Assembly: GCA_001939945.1 (NCBI GenBank)
Contig: MOEB01000031.1
Location: forward strand, 1-50,131
Direction of reading: 5' to 3'
DNA length: 50,131 nt
DNA from: Aerophototrophica crusticola
GTDB taxonomy: Bacteria; Pseudomonadota; Alphaproteobacteria; Azospirillales; Azospirillaceae
A program made the position numbers and the translations under genes. The notes under the pieces were generated by a model that was not told the origin of the DNA, ran no database searches, and saw only the letters and a program-made list of their open reading frames with translations. Each line of letters begins with the position of its first letter. Within the stretch, counting starts at the first letter, position 1. Below, piece by piece: positions 27,522 to 35,407 of the stretch.

Positions 27522-27788
27522 ATGGACTCCCCCGAGGGCAAGAGCCCTTGCACCAAACACTGCAAGTATGACGATGCCGGCCTCTGCCGCGGCTGCTTCC
27601 GCACCAAGGCGGAGGTGAAAGGCTGGAAACGCCTCGGCCTCGCCGAGCGCGCCGCCATCAACACCCGCGTCCTGCCCCTGATCCGGGCCCTTGGCAAACC
27701 CGACAAGCGCCGCCGCAAGCTGGACAAGCGAATCGCCAGGCTGGAACGCCGGCTCGCCAAGCTGAAGCGCAAGCGGGATGGTGTGTAA
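27522..27788 (+). CDS. DUF1289 family small cysteine protein
   Basis: The 88-residue protein has the DUF1289 signature: CTKHC at residues 10-14 and CRGC at 22-25, followed by FRTKAEVKGWKRL. The four cysteines (C10, C14, C22, C25) could bind a metal or Fe-S cluster, which is suggested for the family but not established. The C-terminus is strongly basic (RRRKLDKRIARLERRLAKLK), a possible nucleic-acid-binding helix. It converges on the gene at 27819-28079 with a hairpin between them. Confidence 0.85.
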   Translation: MDSPEGKSPCTKHCKYDDAGLCRGCFRTKAEVKGWKRLGLAERAAINTRVLPLIRALGKPDKRRRKLDKRIARLERRLAKLKRKRDGV

Positions 27789-27814
27789 TTTCCCTCTCCC
27801 TGGGGAGAGGGAAA
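27789..27814. terminator. Bidirectional hairpin between convergent genes
   Basis: TTTCCCTCTCC and GGAGAGGGAAA form perfect 11-base arms around a four-base loop. It starts one base after the DUF1289 stop and ends four bases before the stop of the converging gene. The flanking T and A runs are short, so it is a plausible but not classic intrinsic terminator. Its core belongs to the CCCTCTCC repeat family seen between the flagellar genes. Confidence 0.6.
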
Positions 27815-27818
27815 CGCC

Positions 27819-28079
27819 TCACCCATTCGTCGGCGGGTTCCCGCGCACGTCGGCGTGGACCGGGCCGCCGTCCACCTGGGCCTCGTCATTGGCCGGCAGG
27901 CCGGGGTCGGCTTCCTGGAGCGTTTCCATCTCCGCGTCCGACACCACGTCGCCGTCCAGCCGCTTGGCCTGTTCCAGCATGCCCCGGCCCTCCACCTGCT
28001 GTCCCTTGTCGGGGGACTGCCGCTTGGCCTGGGCCTCCGCGGCCATCTCGCGGGCCTGGTCCTGGTTGTCCTCCGCCAT
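27819..28079 (-). CDS. Small acidic hypothetical protein
   Basis: An 86-residue, highly hydrophilic, probably disordered protein (MAEDNQDQAREMAAEAQAKR ... ANDEAQVDGGPVHADVRG). No domain recognised; composition recalls stress-related hydrophilic proteins, but that is only a composition match. GGACGGGG lies upstream of the ATG. It follows the flagellar regulator gene on the same strand after 74 bases and may be cotranscribed. Confidence 0.55.
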   Translation of the reverse strand: MAEDNQDQAREMAAEAQAKRQSPDKGQQVEGRGMLEQAKRLDGDVVSDAEMETLQEADPGLPANDEAQVDGGPVHADVRGNPPTNG

Positions 28080-28153
28080 CGTCCCCGTCCTGTCCTGTCA
28101 ACCACGCCCCGGTCAACAGGGCAGGGCGGGGAAGGGTCCGGCGGTCTCCCGTG

Positions 28154-28933
28154 TCACGCCACCGCCGCCAGGCCGGCCGTCGCGCCGCGCTTGAACCCGG
28201 CCACGGTGGCCGCGGCGGGCAGGGGGGCGTCGCGGTCGTCGGCGTCGTTGGCTTCCGGCGCCTCGAACTTGTAGCCGCGGCCATAGACAGTCTCGATGTA
28301 CTTGTCGCCACCGGTGGCCTCGGCGATCTTCTTGCGCAGCTTGCAGATATAGACGTCGATCACCTTGTCCAGCGGGTCGGACCCGGACAGGGCATAGACG
28401 CTTTCATAAATCTTCTCCTTCGACACCACGCGGCCCACATTCAGGGCCAGCATGCTGAAGATGGCGTGCTCCCGGTGTGACAGGCGCAGGCGCTGGCCGT
28501 CCACGCAGGGGTCGCGCCCGTCCAGGTAGACGGTCAGGCGGCCCACCTTCAGTTCGGGCGAGCTGTGGCCGTGGGTCCGGCGGCGCACGGCGTGCAGGCG
28601 CGCCTCCACCTCCTGCGGGTTCACGGGCTTCACCACCACGTCATCGGCCCCGGCGCGCAGGTGCTGGATGGTCGTGTTGGCGCAGCGGTGGTCCAGCAGG
28701 CTGACCAGGATGGCCTGCCCCACCTCCCGCCGCAGCCGGGCCAGGAACTGCTCCGCCCCCGTGGTACCCCCCACCAGGATGGCGTCGTACTCGGCCAACT
28801 CCTGCTCACCGGATTCCATCAGCACCTCGGCCTGCGCCTCCGCCATCTCCTCGCAACGGATGCCGGCCTTGGCCACGGCCCGAGCGATCGCCCCCGCGAT
28901 AATCCGGTCATTCTCGACCAACAGCACACGCAT
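28154..28933 (-). CDS. FtcR/Rem-like winged-helix regulator with pseudo-receiver
   Basis: The 259-residue protein has an OmpR/CtrA-type architecture: N-terminal receiver-like domain (1-118) and C-terminal winged helix (about 128-223, with LSHREHAIFSML, VIDVYICKLRKKI and YIETVYGRGYKF). In the receiver the phosphoacceptor position reads ILVGGTTG, so the Asp is G55; the acidic pocket is EN rather than ED(D), while K102 (VKP) is kept. The pattern GADDVVVKPV and the DGRDP motif before the winged helix match my recollection of the rhizobial/Brucella flagellar regulators Rem/FtcR, which also lack the acceptor. It is divergent from flgI, supporting control of flagellar genes. AGGAGA precedes the ATG. 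Confidence 0.82.
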   Translation of the reverse strand: MRVLLVENDRIIAGAIARAVAKAGIRCEEMAEAQAEVLMESGEQELAEYDAILVGGTTGAEQFLARLRREVGQAILVSLLDHRCANTTIQHLRAGADDVVVKPVNPQEVEARLHAVRRRTHGHSSPELKVGRLTVYLDGRDPCVDGQRLRLSHREHAIFSMLALNVGRVVSKEKIYESVYALSGSDPLDKVIDVYICKLRKKIAEATGGDKYIETVYGRGYKFEAPEANDADDRDAPLPAAATVAGFKRGATAGLAAVA

Positions 28934-28953
28934 GCCCCGTCTCCTTTGTGTGC

Positions 28954-28972
28954 CGTTGCCATTGTGGCAACG
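28954..28972. promoter_or_regulatory. Palindromic operator candidate before the FtcR-like gene
   Basis: CGTTGCCA-TTG-TGGCAACG has perfect 8-base arms and starts 20 bases upstream of the regulator's ATG, within the divergent regulator/flgI gap. Position between start codon and the AT-rich upstream DNA fits an autoregulatory or repressor site. No known flagellar operator consensus was matched with confidence. Confidence 0.45.
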
Positions 28973-29144
28973 TTTGGGAATTAGATAAAAATCTGCGTAA
29001 ATTCTCGCCGTTATTTGCAAAACTCAAATCAAACGCAAGCAACGGCTACCCCAATCGACAAGTACAGCTAATATCGATTTAGTCAAGTGCGATGTATCAA
29101 TGCATTAACCCGATCGCGCTTTCGGCCCCTTCCGTCCCCGATTT

Positions 29145-29181
29145 GAAAACCCGCTTTAACCCGCCGGGGCTAGGCTGCCGG
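29145..29181 (+). promoter_or_regulatory. Conserved flagellar promoter block before flgI
   Basis: The block starts GAAAACCCGCTTTAA and continues to CTAGGCT and CCGG, ending 25 bases before the flgI ATG. The same 37 positions recur before motA (31495-31531) with only four differences. The core CTTTAA, then 10 bases, then CTAGGCT does not fit sigma-28 or sigma-54 spacing, so it may combine a sigma-70-like -10 (TAGGCT) with an activator site, possibly for the adjacent FtcR-like regulator (inference). A further TTAACCCG lies upstream at 29105-29112. Confidence 0.6.
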
Positions 29182-29206
29182 TCGCCGAGGGCCCGGGAGG
29201 AATGGC

Positions 29207-30340
29207 ATGCGGATGAACCGTTTGATGTTGGGCGCTTGCGGCGGCCTGGGCGCGGCCCTGCTGCTCATCGCCCCGCTCGCCTTCCCCGCCGCCGCCCAGA
29301 CGCGGATCAAGGACCTGGTCAGCGTGGAGGGGGTGCGCGGCAACCAGCTGCTGGGCTATGGCCTGGTGGTGGGGCTGGACGGCACCGGCGACCGGCTCCA
29401 GAACTCCCCCTTCACCCAGCAGAGCCTGGAGGGCATGCTGGAACGGCTGGGGGTCAACATCACCGGCCTGAACGTCAAGACCCGCAACCTGGCCGCCGTG
29501 ATGGTGACGGCGGAGCTGCCGCCCTTCCCGCGGCAGGGGGCGCGGCTGGATGTCTCCATCTCCACCCTGGGCGACGCCAAGAGCCTGGCCGGCGGCAACC
29601 TGATCGCCACCCCCCTGATGGGCGCGGACGGCAAGGTCTATGCCGTGGCGCAGGGCTCCGTCGCCATCGGCGGCTACGTGGCGTCGGGGGAGGCCACCAG
29701 CGTCACCAAGGGCATCCCCACCGCCGGCCGGATCCCCAACGGCGCCATCATCGAGCGGGAGGTGGAGTTCAGCCTGGATGAGCTGCAATCCGTCCGCCTC
29801 GCCCTGCGCAACCCGGACTTCGTCACGGCCAACCGCATCGCCGCGGCCGTGAACCAGACCCTGGGCGTCACCGCTGCCCGCGCCACCGACCCGACGACGG
29901 TGGAACTGGCCGTGCCCCCCGCCTACCGCGGCAACGTGGCCGGCCTGGTGACGCGGATCGAGACGGTGACCGTCCGCCCCGACCAGGTCGCCCGCGTGGT
30001 GGTGGATGAGCGCACGGGCACCATCGTCATGGGCGACGCGGTGCGGATCAGCACCGTGGCCGTCGCCCAGGGGAACCTGACCGTGCGGGTGGAGGAAACG
30101 CCCCAGGTCAGCCAGCCCAACGCCTTCGCCACCCAGGGCCAGACCGTCGTCGTCCCCCGCACCCAGGTGACGGTGGACGAGGCGCGCGGCAACCGCCTCG
30201 CCATCATCGAGGGCAGCGTCTCCCTGCGGGAACTGGTGGACGGGTTGAACCGCCTGGGCGCCGCCCCGCGGGACATCATCGTCATCCTGCAGGCCATCAA
30301 GGCCGCGGGCGCCCTGCATGCCGAGCTGGAGGTCATGTGA
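29207..30340 (+). CDS. flgI: Flagellar P-ring protein FlgI
   Basis: FlgI forms the periplasmic P ring around the flagellar rod. The 377-residue protein has a signal peptide (to about residue 30, PLAFPAAAQ) and the family start TRIKDLVSVEGVRGNQLLGY, GLVVGLDGTGD and NVKTRNLAAVMVTAELPPF. The end (LGAAPRDIIVILQAIKAAGA) is also typical. GGGAGGAATGGC precedes the ATG; a second ATG two codons later is possible. The stop is directly followed by the flgJ start. Confidence 0.97.
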   Translation: MRMNRLMLGACGGLGAALLLIAPLAFPAAAQTRIKDLVSVEGVRGNQLLGYGLVVGLDGTGDRLQNSPFTQQSLEGMLERLGVNITGLNVKTRNLAAVMVTAELPPFPRQGARLDVSISTLGDAKSLAGGNLIATPLMGADGKVYAVAQGSVAIGGYVASGEATSVTKGIPTAGRIPNGAIIEREVEFSLDELQSVRLALRNPDFVTANRIAAAVNQTLGVTAARATDPTTVELAVPPAYRGNVAGLVTRIETVTVRPDQVARVVVDERTGTIVMGDAVRISTVAVAQGNLTVRVEETPQVSQPNAFATQGQTVVVPRTQVTVDEARGNRLAIIEGSVSLRELVDGLNRLGAAPRDIIVILQAIKAAGALHAELEVM

Positions 30341-30637
30341 ATGGAGGGTTTGTCACCCCCGGTCCTCCCGGCCGCCCTGCTGTCCGACCCGACCGGCGCC
30401 GCCAAGGCCACCGCCGCCGCGGGCAAGGACTTCGAGGCGATGATGCTGGGCCAGATGCTGCAAGGCATGTTCGCCGGCGTCTCCACCGACGGCCCCTTCG
30501 GCGGCGGCTATGCGGAGGAGACCTTCCGCGGCCTGCTGCTGGACGCGGTGGCCAAGGAGGTCGCCAAGGGCCCGGGCCTGGGCATCGCCGGGCCCGTGCA
30601 GTCGGTCATGGATGCCTATGCCAAGGGGAAGGAATGA
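30341..30637 (+). CDS. flgJ: Rod-binding protein, FlgJ N-terminal domain only
   Basis: The 98-residue protein corresponds to the rod-binding half of FlgJ: KDFEAMMLGQMLQGMFAGVS, then YAEETFRGLLLDAVAKEVAKG and GIAGPVQSVMDAY. The peptidoglycan hydrolase domain found in gammaproteobacterial FlgJ is absent, as usual in alphaproteobacteria, where a separate lysin opens the wall. It starts on the base after the flgI stop and overlaps the next gene by four bases. Confidence 0.88.
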   Translation: MEGLSPPVLPAALLSDPTGAAKATAAAGKDFEAMMLGQMLQGMFAGVSTDGPFGGGYAEETFRGLLLDAVAKEVAKGPGLGIAGPVQSVMDAYAKGKE

Positions 30638-31134
30638 TGCCCGTCGCCGTGGAGACCCTGGACCCCGAGCTGCGCCTGCGCCTGAAGGCCGCCTTCGACA
30701 CCATGGCCGACCTGCTGGAGGAAGAGACCGCCCTGGTCCCCCGCGCGGAGGCGGAGCAGATGGCCCTCTACCGCGACGCCAAACAGCAGCTGTTCGAGCA
30801 GCTGGGCATCCTGCTGCGGGAAGCCCACCGGGCCCCGCCCCTGCCCGCCCTGCCGCCCGTCGAGGCTGCCGCCGACACCCCGCCCGATTCCGGCGAGGAA
30901 ACGGAGCCCGACCCCGCCGACCCGGCCCTGGTCCGCCAATCCGCCGCCCGGCTGCGACAGGCGGTGGAGGCCAACACCCGCACCCTTCAGGCGGCGCAGG
31001 AGGCGGTAACGTCGCTCACCCGCCACCTGGCCCGCGCCGCCGACAAGGCCCGCACCGACGGCGTCTACGGCCGCGCCGGCCTCGCCACCCCCCGCGGCAC
31101 CCCCGGCTTCGCCCGGGTGGAGCATGAGCTGTGA
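30634..31134 (+). CDS. FlgN-like flagellar chaperone candidate
   Basis: This 166-residue helical protein follows flgJ with an ATGATGA overlap. N-terminal helices (LRLKAAFDTMADLLEEETAL) and the C-terminal VEANTRTLQAAQEAVTSLTR, then TDGVYGRAG, fit the general pattern of FlgN-type export chaperones for hook-associated proteins (FlgK/FlgL are encoded 5-7 kb downstream). A Pro/Glu-rich segment (about 68-105) separates the two halves. The family match is moderate. The second ATG, three bases on, is an equally possible start. Confidence 0.65.
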   Translation: MMPVAVETLDPELRLRLKAAFDTMADLLEEETALVPRAEAEQMALYRDAKQQLFEQLGILLREAHRAPPLPALPPVEAAADTPPDSGEETEPDPADPALVRQSAARLRQAVEANTRTLQAAQEAVTSLTRHLARAADKARTDGVYGRAGLATPRGTPGFARVEHEL

Positions 31135-31560
31135 CCTGGCAAAGGGTTGAACCACGAAGACACGAAGGGCACGAAGGCTGACGTCGGGGCGGCGTCAGGG
31201 GATTTGGGAACGCAGAGGACACAGAGGGCCGCAGAGGACGGAGAGTGGCCCTTCCCAGCTCGCGGTCCTTTAGCGTGTAATATTTCCCAGAGCGGGGAAT
31301 TGCAGAACGGTTTCATCGCACCAACCCTCCGTGTCCTCTGCGGCTATCTGCGTCCTCTGCGTTCCATGTCCCGCGTCAGGCCGAGGACAGGGCTTTCCAG
31401 GTGGGTGCCAAGGCTCTGGTGGGTCCACGCAGATGTCCGCGGGCAAGCGCGCTGAACCCACCCCACGACCAAGGCAAAGCCGATGTTTCCATCCGAAAAC
31501 CCGCTTTAATCCGCCGCTGCTAGGCTTCCGGGAAAGACACCCTGGTCCCGGAGAACCTGG
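31135..31560. repeat. Repeat-filled gap before motA, with 37-39 bp inverted repeat
   Basis: This 426-bp gap begins with CACGAAGACACGAAGGGCAC at 31153-31172. A large imperfect inverted repeat follows: arms 31207-31243 (GGAACGCAGAGGACACAGAG onward) and 31327-31365 (ending CGTCCTCTGCGTTCC), with an 83-base loop. Such ACGCAGAGGAC and CACGAAGACACGAAG strings are recurrent intergenic sequences in many bacteria, as I recall. The motA promoter block lies at the end (31495-31531). No gene is seen. Confidence 0.75.
31495..31531 (+). promoter_or_regulatory. Conserved flagellar promoter block before motA
   Basis: The block has GAAAACCCGCTTTAA, ten intervening bases, CTAGGCT and CCGG, matching the flgI copy at all but four of 37 positions, and ends 29 bases before the motA ATG. 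The upstream DNA is unrelated, so conservation is limited to the promoter itself. Confidence 0.6.
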
Positions 31561-32445
31561 ATGAACCTCCTTCTCGGCACGTTCCTCGTCATCGTCTCGG
31601 TGCTGGGCGGGTTCGCCGCGCTGGGCGGGAACCTGTGGGTGCTCTGGCAGCCCTACGAGGCCCTGATCATCATCGGCGGGGCCCTGGGTGCCTTCGTCAT
31701 CGCCAACCCCCGCCAGGTGATCGCCGACAGCGGCCGCACCCTGCGCGACCTGACCCGCGGCACCAAGCACCTGCGGGCGGATTACCTGGAGCTGCTGGCC
31801 CTGCTCTACACCCTGGTGCGGGCCATCCGCACCCGCGGCATGCTGGCCCTTGAGAAGGACATCGAGGACCCGGCGAACAGCCCCCTGTTCCAGCAGTTCC
31901 CCAGCGTGGTCAACCACCCCCGCGCCCTGCGCTTCATCACCGACTACCTGCGCCTGATGTCCCTGGGCACCGACCGGCAGGTGGAGATGGAGGCCCTGAT
32001 GGACGAGGAGCTGCACACCCTGCAGAAGGAGATGCAGCGCGTCTCCAAGGCGCTCCAGGTGGTGGCGGAAGGGCTGCCGGCCCTGGGCATCGTCGCCGCC
32101 GTGCTGGGCATGATCAAGACCATGGGCGCCATCTCCGCCCCGCCTGACGTGTTGGGCCAGATGATCGGCGGGGCCATGGTGGGCACCTTCCTGGGCGTGC
32201 TGCTGTCCTACGGCTTCGTCGGTCCCCTGGCCGGCGCCGCCCACCGCATGCGGGATGAGGAGCTGCGCTACTTCCACTGCATCAAGGCGGCCCTGGTGGC
32301 GCACCTGCATGGCTCCGCCCCCGCCGTCTGCGTGGAGCATGCCCGCAAGGTGCTCTATGCCGAAGTGCAGCCCGGCTTCCATGAGGTGGAGGAGGTGACC
32401 ACTGCCGCCACCAGCCGCCTGGGCGACCGGCAGAAGGCGGCCTGA
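31561..32445 (+). CDS. motA: Flagellar motor stator protein MotA
   Basis: MotA forms, with MotB, the ion-conducting stator. The 294-residue protein has four membrane helices (about 1-22, 30-50, 165-190, 200-222), and a cytoplasmic loop with R and E in RTRGMLALEKDIEDP, the charged residues that interact with FliG. GLPALGIVAAVLGMIKTMG and the following helix GGAMVGTFLGVLLSYGFVGP hold the conserved prolines. Preceded by GGAG. motB follows after three bases. Confidence 0.96.
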   Translation: MNLLLGTFLVIVSVLGGFAALGGNLWVLWQPYEALIIIGGALGAFVIANPRQVIADSGRTLRDLTRGTKHLRADYLELLALLYTLVRAIRTRGMLALEKDIEDPANSPLFQQFPSVVNHPRALRFITDYLRLMSLGTDRQVEMEALMDEELHTLQKEMQRVSKALQVVAEGLPALGIVAAVLGMIKTMGAISAPPDVLGQMIGGAMVGTFLGVLLSYGFVGPLAGAAHRMRDEELRYFHCIKAALVAHLHGSAPAVCVEHARKVLYAEVQPGFHEVEEVTTAATSRLGDRQKAA

Positions 32446-32448
32446 GCC

Positions 32449-33462
32449 ATGGCCCGCCCAAAGCTGGACAAGCCCCGCACCAGGATCCGCCGGGTCGCCG
32501 TGGAGGAGGACGCCGTCCACGGCGTCGGCACCTGGAAGATCGCCTATGCGGACTTCGTCACCGCCATGATGGCCTTCTTCCTGCTGCTCTGGCTGGTCAA
32601 CGTGACCACGCCGGAACAGCGCGACGGCATCGCCGACTATTTCAACCCCATCAATGTCAGCACCAGCAATTCCGGCGCCGACGGGCAGTTGGCCGGCAAG
32701 TCCATGGCCACCGACGGCGCGCTCACCAGCAGCGCCGCCTCGGCTTATGAGAGCATCCCCTCCGCCCGCGTGCCCACCCTGTCCCCGCCGGGGCCGGACG
32801 TGGTGGCAAAGGACGCGGCAAAGACCCCCTCCGACGCCAAGCCCGCCCTGGCCCAAGGCCCCTCCACCGGCGACAAGGGCGACCTGTCGCTGGGGGAGGT
32901 GAAATCGGGCGACGTCGCGGCCTCCCAGGCCATGGACCCGGCGCTGGCGGAGCGGCTGGCCCAGGTGGCGGCGGAGGAACGTTCCTTCGACCGGGTGGAG
33001 GAGATCGTCCGCCTCGCCCTGTCCGGCGAAGGGCTGGCCGACCTGGGGGACAACCTGTTGTTCGAGCGCACGGCCGAGGGCCTGCGCATCCAGCTCACCG
33101 ACCGCCCCCACTTCAGCATGTTCGAGGTGGGCTCCGTGGAGGTGAACCCGCGGGCCGCCGGGCTGCTGCGCATCGTCGCCCAGGCCCTGGCCGGCGTCCC
33201 CAACCGGGTGGCCGTCGCCGGCCACACCGATGGCCGCGGCTTCGCCGGCACCGCCCGCTACACCAACTGGGAACTCTCCTCCGACCGCGCCAACGCCGCC
33301 CGCCGCGTCCTGCTGTCCGGCGGCATCCCCGTCGCCCGCCTCGCCCGCGTCGAGGGCCTGGCCGACACCCTGCACCTGTACCCGGAGACGCCGGAGGACC
33401 CCAGGAATCGCCGGATCAGCATCACCGTGCTGCGGCGGGTGGCCCTGCCGGGGGGTGGGTGA
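32449..33462 (+). CDS. motB: Flagellar motor protein MotB
   Basis: MotB anchors the stator to peptidoglycan and carries the ion-binding aspartate. The 337-residue protein has a single N-terminal helix with D35 (YADFVTAMMAFFLLLWLV), a plug region after it (PEQRDGIADYFNP), a long low-complexity linker (about 65-190) and an OmpA-like peptidoglycan-binding domain (GHTDGRG, LSSDRANAARRVLL, RRISITVLR). The linker is longer than in E. coli, as in other alphaproteobacterial MotB. Confidence 0.95.
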   Translation: MARPKLDKPRTRIRRVAVEEDAVHGVGTWKIAYADFVTAMMAFFLLLWLVNVTTPEQRDGIADYFNPINVSTSNSGADGQLAGKSMATDGALTSSAASAYESIPSARVPTLSPPGPDVVAKDAAKTPSDAKPALAQGPSTGDKGDLSLGEVKSGDVAASQAMDPALAERLAQVAAEERSFDRVEEIVRLALSGEGLADLGDNLLFERTAEGLRIQLTDRPHFSMFEVGSVEVNPRAAGLLRIVAQALAGVPNRVAVAGHTDGRGFAGTARYTNWELSSDRANAARRVLLSGGIPVARLARVEGLADTLHLYPETPEDPRNRRISITVLRRVALPGGG

Positions 33463-33885
33463 GGGGGGGCGATAGTCCACTCACTTTCCTGCAAAACCAT
33501 CTGCTTCCGTGTTGACAACGCCGTCACCTCAGACGCTGAACAGCTTCGTCCCGTCCCCTCTCCCAGGGGGAGAGGGACAGGGTGAGGGGTGGTGCGACCA
33601 GGACAGCAGGACCCTGGACGCAGGTTCCCCTTTCCGGAGAGGGCCCAACCCCTCTCCCTGTCCCTCCCCCTCTGGGGGAGGGGACGCTGGGGCGGCGTTC
33701 GGCTTTCACTTTGTCCGATCAGGCTTGGGATCAGGATCGTTGGTTGGTCATCCTCGACAACCCGTTGAATTCACACAATCCCACCTTTCACCCCCCTTTA
33801 AACCCACCCCGCTACCGTCTCCCCAAGCGTTTCCATATGGATACCCGCACAGGTCGGGGTCCGCCAGGATGGGAGAGGTCCGGAC
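33463..33885. repeat. Gap before flgE with CCCTCTCC inverted repeats
   Basis: The 423-bp gap has two inverted CCCTCTCC-type units at about 33553-33590 (CCCCTCTCCCAGGGGGAGAG, then GGTGAGGGG) and about 33637-33685 (AACCCCTCTCCC, CTCCCCCTCTGGGGGAG). They face each other and could fold into one large structure. Downstream DNA (33700-33795) is less GC-rich and leads into a promoter-like CTTTAA/CTACCGT site. No gene is seen. Confidence 0.7.
33796..33818 (+). promoter_or_regulatory. Weak relative of the flgI/motA promoter block before flgE
   Basis: CTTTAA, ten bases, CTACCGT repeats the core spacing of the flgI and motA blocks but not the flanks. It lies 67 bases before the flgE ATG, in otherwise plain DNA. 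Support is weak on its own and rests on the match in spacing. Confidence 0.35.
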
Positions 33886-35187
33886 ATGAGCATCTTCAGC
33901 GCCCTGAACTCCGGTGTCAGCGGCTTGGCGGCGCAGAGCGCCAAGTTCGGGGCCATCTCCGACAACATCTCCAACTCCTCCACCATCGGCTACAAGCGGA
34001 CGGGGGTGCAGTTCTCCACCCTGGTCACGGCCAACGCCACCCCCGGCACCTATTCCGCCGGCGGCGTGATGGCGGACCTGAAGACCCAGGTGTCCCGCCA
34101 GGGCATCGTGCAGACCAGCGCGTCGGCCACCGACCTGGCCATCTCGGGCCGCGGTTTCTTCGTCGTCTCCGCCCAACCCGACGGGCCGGGGGAGGGGGCC
34201 AGCAACAAGCGGCTGACCCGCGCCGGCTCCTTCGCCGTGGATGAGAACGGTAACCTGAAGAACACCGCCGGCCTGTTCCTGCAGGGCTGGCGCCTGGACG
34301 AGCAGGGCAGGGTCCCCGGCGGCGACCCGTCCCGCACCAGCTTCGGCACGCTGGAGACGGTGAACCTGTCCAGCATCACCGGCCTGGTGAAGCCCACCAG
34401 CCGCATCGACTTCGCCGCCAACCTGCCGGCCAGCCGCACCGGCCAGACCCCGGCGGCACCCAGCTTCTCCACGTCGGTGGACTATTTCACGCGGCTGGGC
34501 TTCACCAGCCGGGTGACGCTGGAATGGCAGCCCTCCAGCGTGCCGAACCAGTGGACCCTCAGCCTGGATGACGTGAACGGCAACCAGCTCGGCGCCTTCC
34601 AGCTCGACTTCCATGACGGCACCGCCGGCCCGGCCGGCACGCTGAACGCCATCACGCCCGTGGGCGCCACGCCGCCCGGCTCGGTGGACAACGCCAACGG
34701 CACCATCAGCGTCACCGTGGACAACCAGCCCATCACCCTCAGCCTGGGCCGCAGCGGCGCCACCGGCGGGCTGACCCAGTGGGGTGACGAGTACGTGCCC
34801 ACCAAGATCAACAAGGACGGCGCCAGCTACGCCCCGCTGGAGCGGGTGGAGATCGGCGACGACGGGGTCATGACCGCCGTCTACCGCAACGGCCTGCGTC
34901 AGGCGGTCTACAAGATGCCCCTGGCCGACGTGACCAACGCCGACGGCCTGCGCCGCATGGACGGCAACGCCTACCAGGTGAGCCGCGAGTCCGGCGACTT
35001 CTACCTGTGGGACGCCGGCACCGGCACCGCCGGCACCATCAGCGGCGGCGCGCTGGAGGCCAGCAACGTGGACATCGCCGAGGAGCTGACCAGCATCATC
35101 GAGACCCAGCGCGCCTATTCCAGCAACGCCAAGATTATCCAGACCGCCGACCAGATGCTGGACGAGGTCAGCCGGCTGATGCGGTAA
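33886..35187 (+). CDS. flgE: Flagellar hook protein FlgE
   Basis: FlgE polymerises into the flagellar hook. The 433-residue protein has the rod/hook-family N-terminus (FSALNSGVSGLAAQS, ISDNISNSSTIGYK), ATDLAISGRGFFVV, and the C-terminal motif NVDIAEELTSIIETQRAYSS, SNAKIIQTADQMLDEV. These end helices pack in the filament core; the middle forms surface domains. GGGAGAGG lies upstream. It is separated from motB and flgK by repeat-rich gaps, so it is probably its own transcription unit. Confidence 0.96.
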   Translation: MSIFSALNSGVSGLAAQSAKFGAISDNISNSSTIGYKRTGVQFSTLVTANATPGTYSAGGVMADLKTQVSRQGIVQTSASATDLAISGRGFFVVSAQPDGPGEGASNKRLTRAGSFAVDENGNLKNTAGLFLQGWRLDEQGRVPGGDPSRTSFGTLETVNLSSITGLVKPTSRIDFAANLPASRTGQTPAAPSFSTSVDYFTRLGFTSRVTLEWQPSSVPNQWTLSLDDVNGNQLGAFQLDFHDGTAGPAGTLNAITPVGATPPGSVDNANGTISVTVDNQPITLSLGRSGATGGLTQWGDEYVPTKINKDGASYAPLERVEIGDDGVMTAVYRNGLRQAVYKMPLADVTNADGLRRMDGNAYQVSRESGDFYLWDAGTGTAGTISGGALEASNVDIAEELTSIIETQRAYSSNAKIIQTADQMLDEVSRLMR

Positions 35188-35215
35188 GCGGTTCGCGGCG
35201 TATCGCCGTAGGGCC

Positions 35216-35352
35216 CCCTCACCCCAACCCTCTCCCCGGTGGGGAGAGGGGGCCGGTTGCGGCCAGTGATGACGTCAGCCTCCGCCTCATCCCAAGCAGC
35301 CGGAGCAGCACTATTCCCCCTCTCCCCACCGGGGAGAGGGTCGGGGTGAGGG
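35216..35352. repeat. Facing CCCTCACCCC...CTCTCCCC repeat pair, flgE-flgK gap
   Basis: The left unit (CCCCTCACCCCAACCCTCTC, 35216-35235, then CCCGGTGGGGAGAGGG) and the right unit (about 35317-35352, CCCTCTCCCCACCGGGGAGA, then GGGTCGGGGTGAGGGG) are inverted copies, each containing its own hairpin. They flank about 60 bases of unrelated DNA between flgE and flgK. Confidence 0.8.
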
Positions 35353-35407
35353 GGAAACCCCGCCGGAAACCAGGCACCCCACACCGCCCCCAACCAGGGA
35401 CACAGCG

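Noticed and set aside
28934-29206. Possible small RNA or riboswitch in the AT-rich regulator/flgI gap
   Set aside because: Apart from the short dyad at 28954-28972 and the promoter block, no larger conserved structure or terminator was seen.
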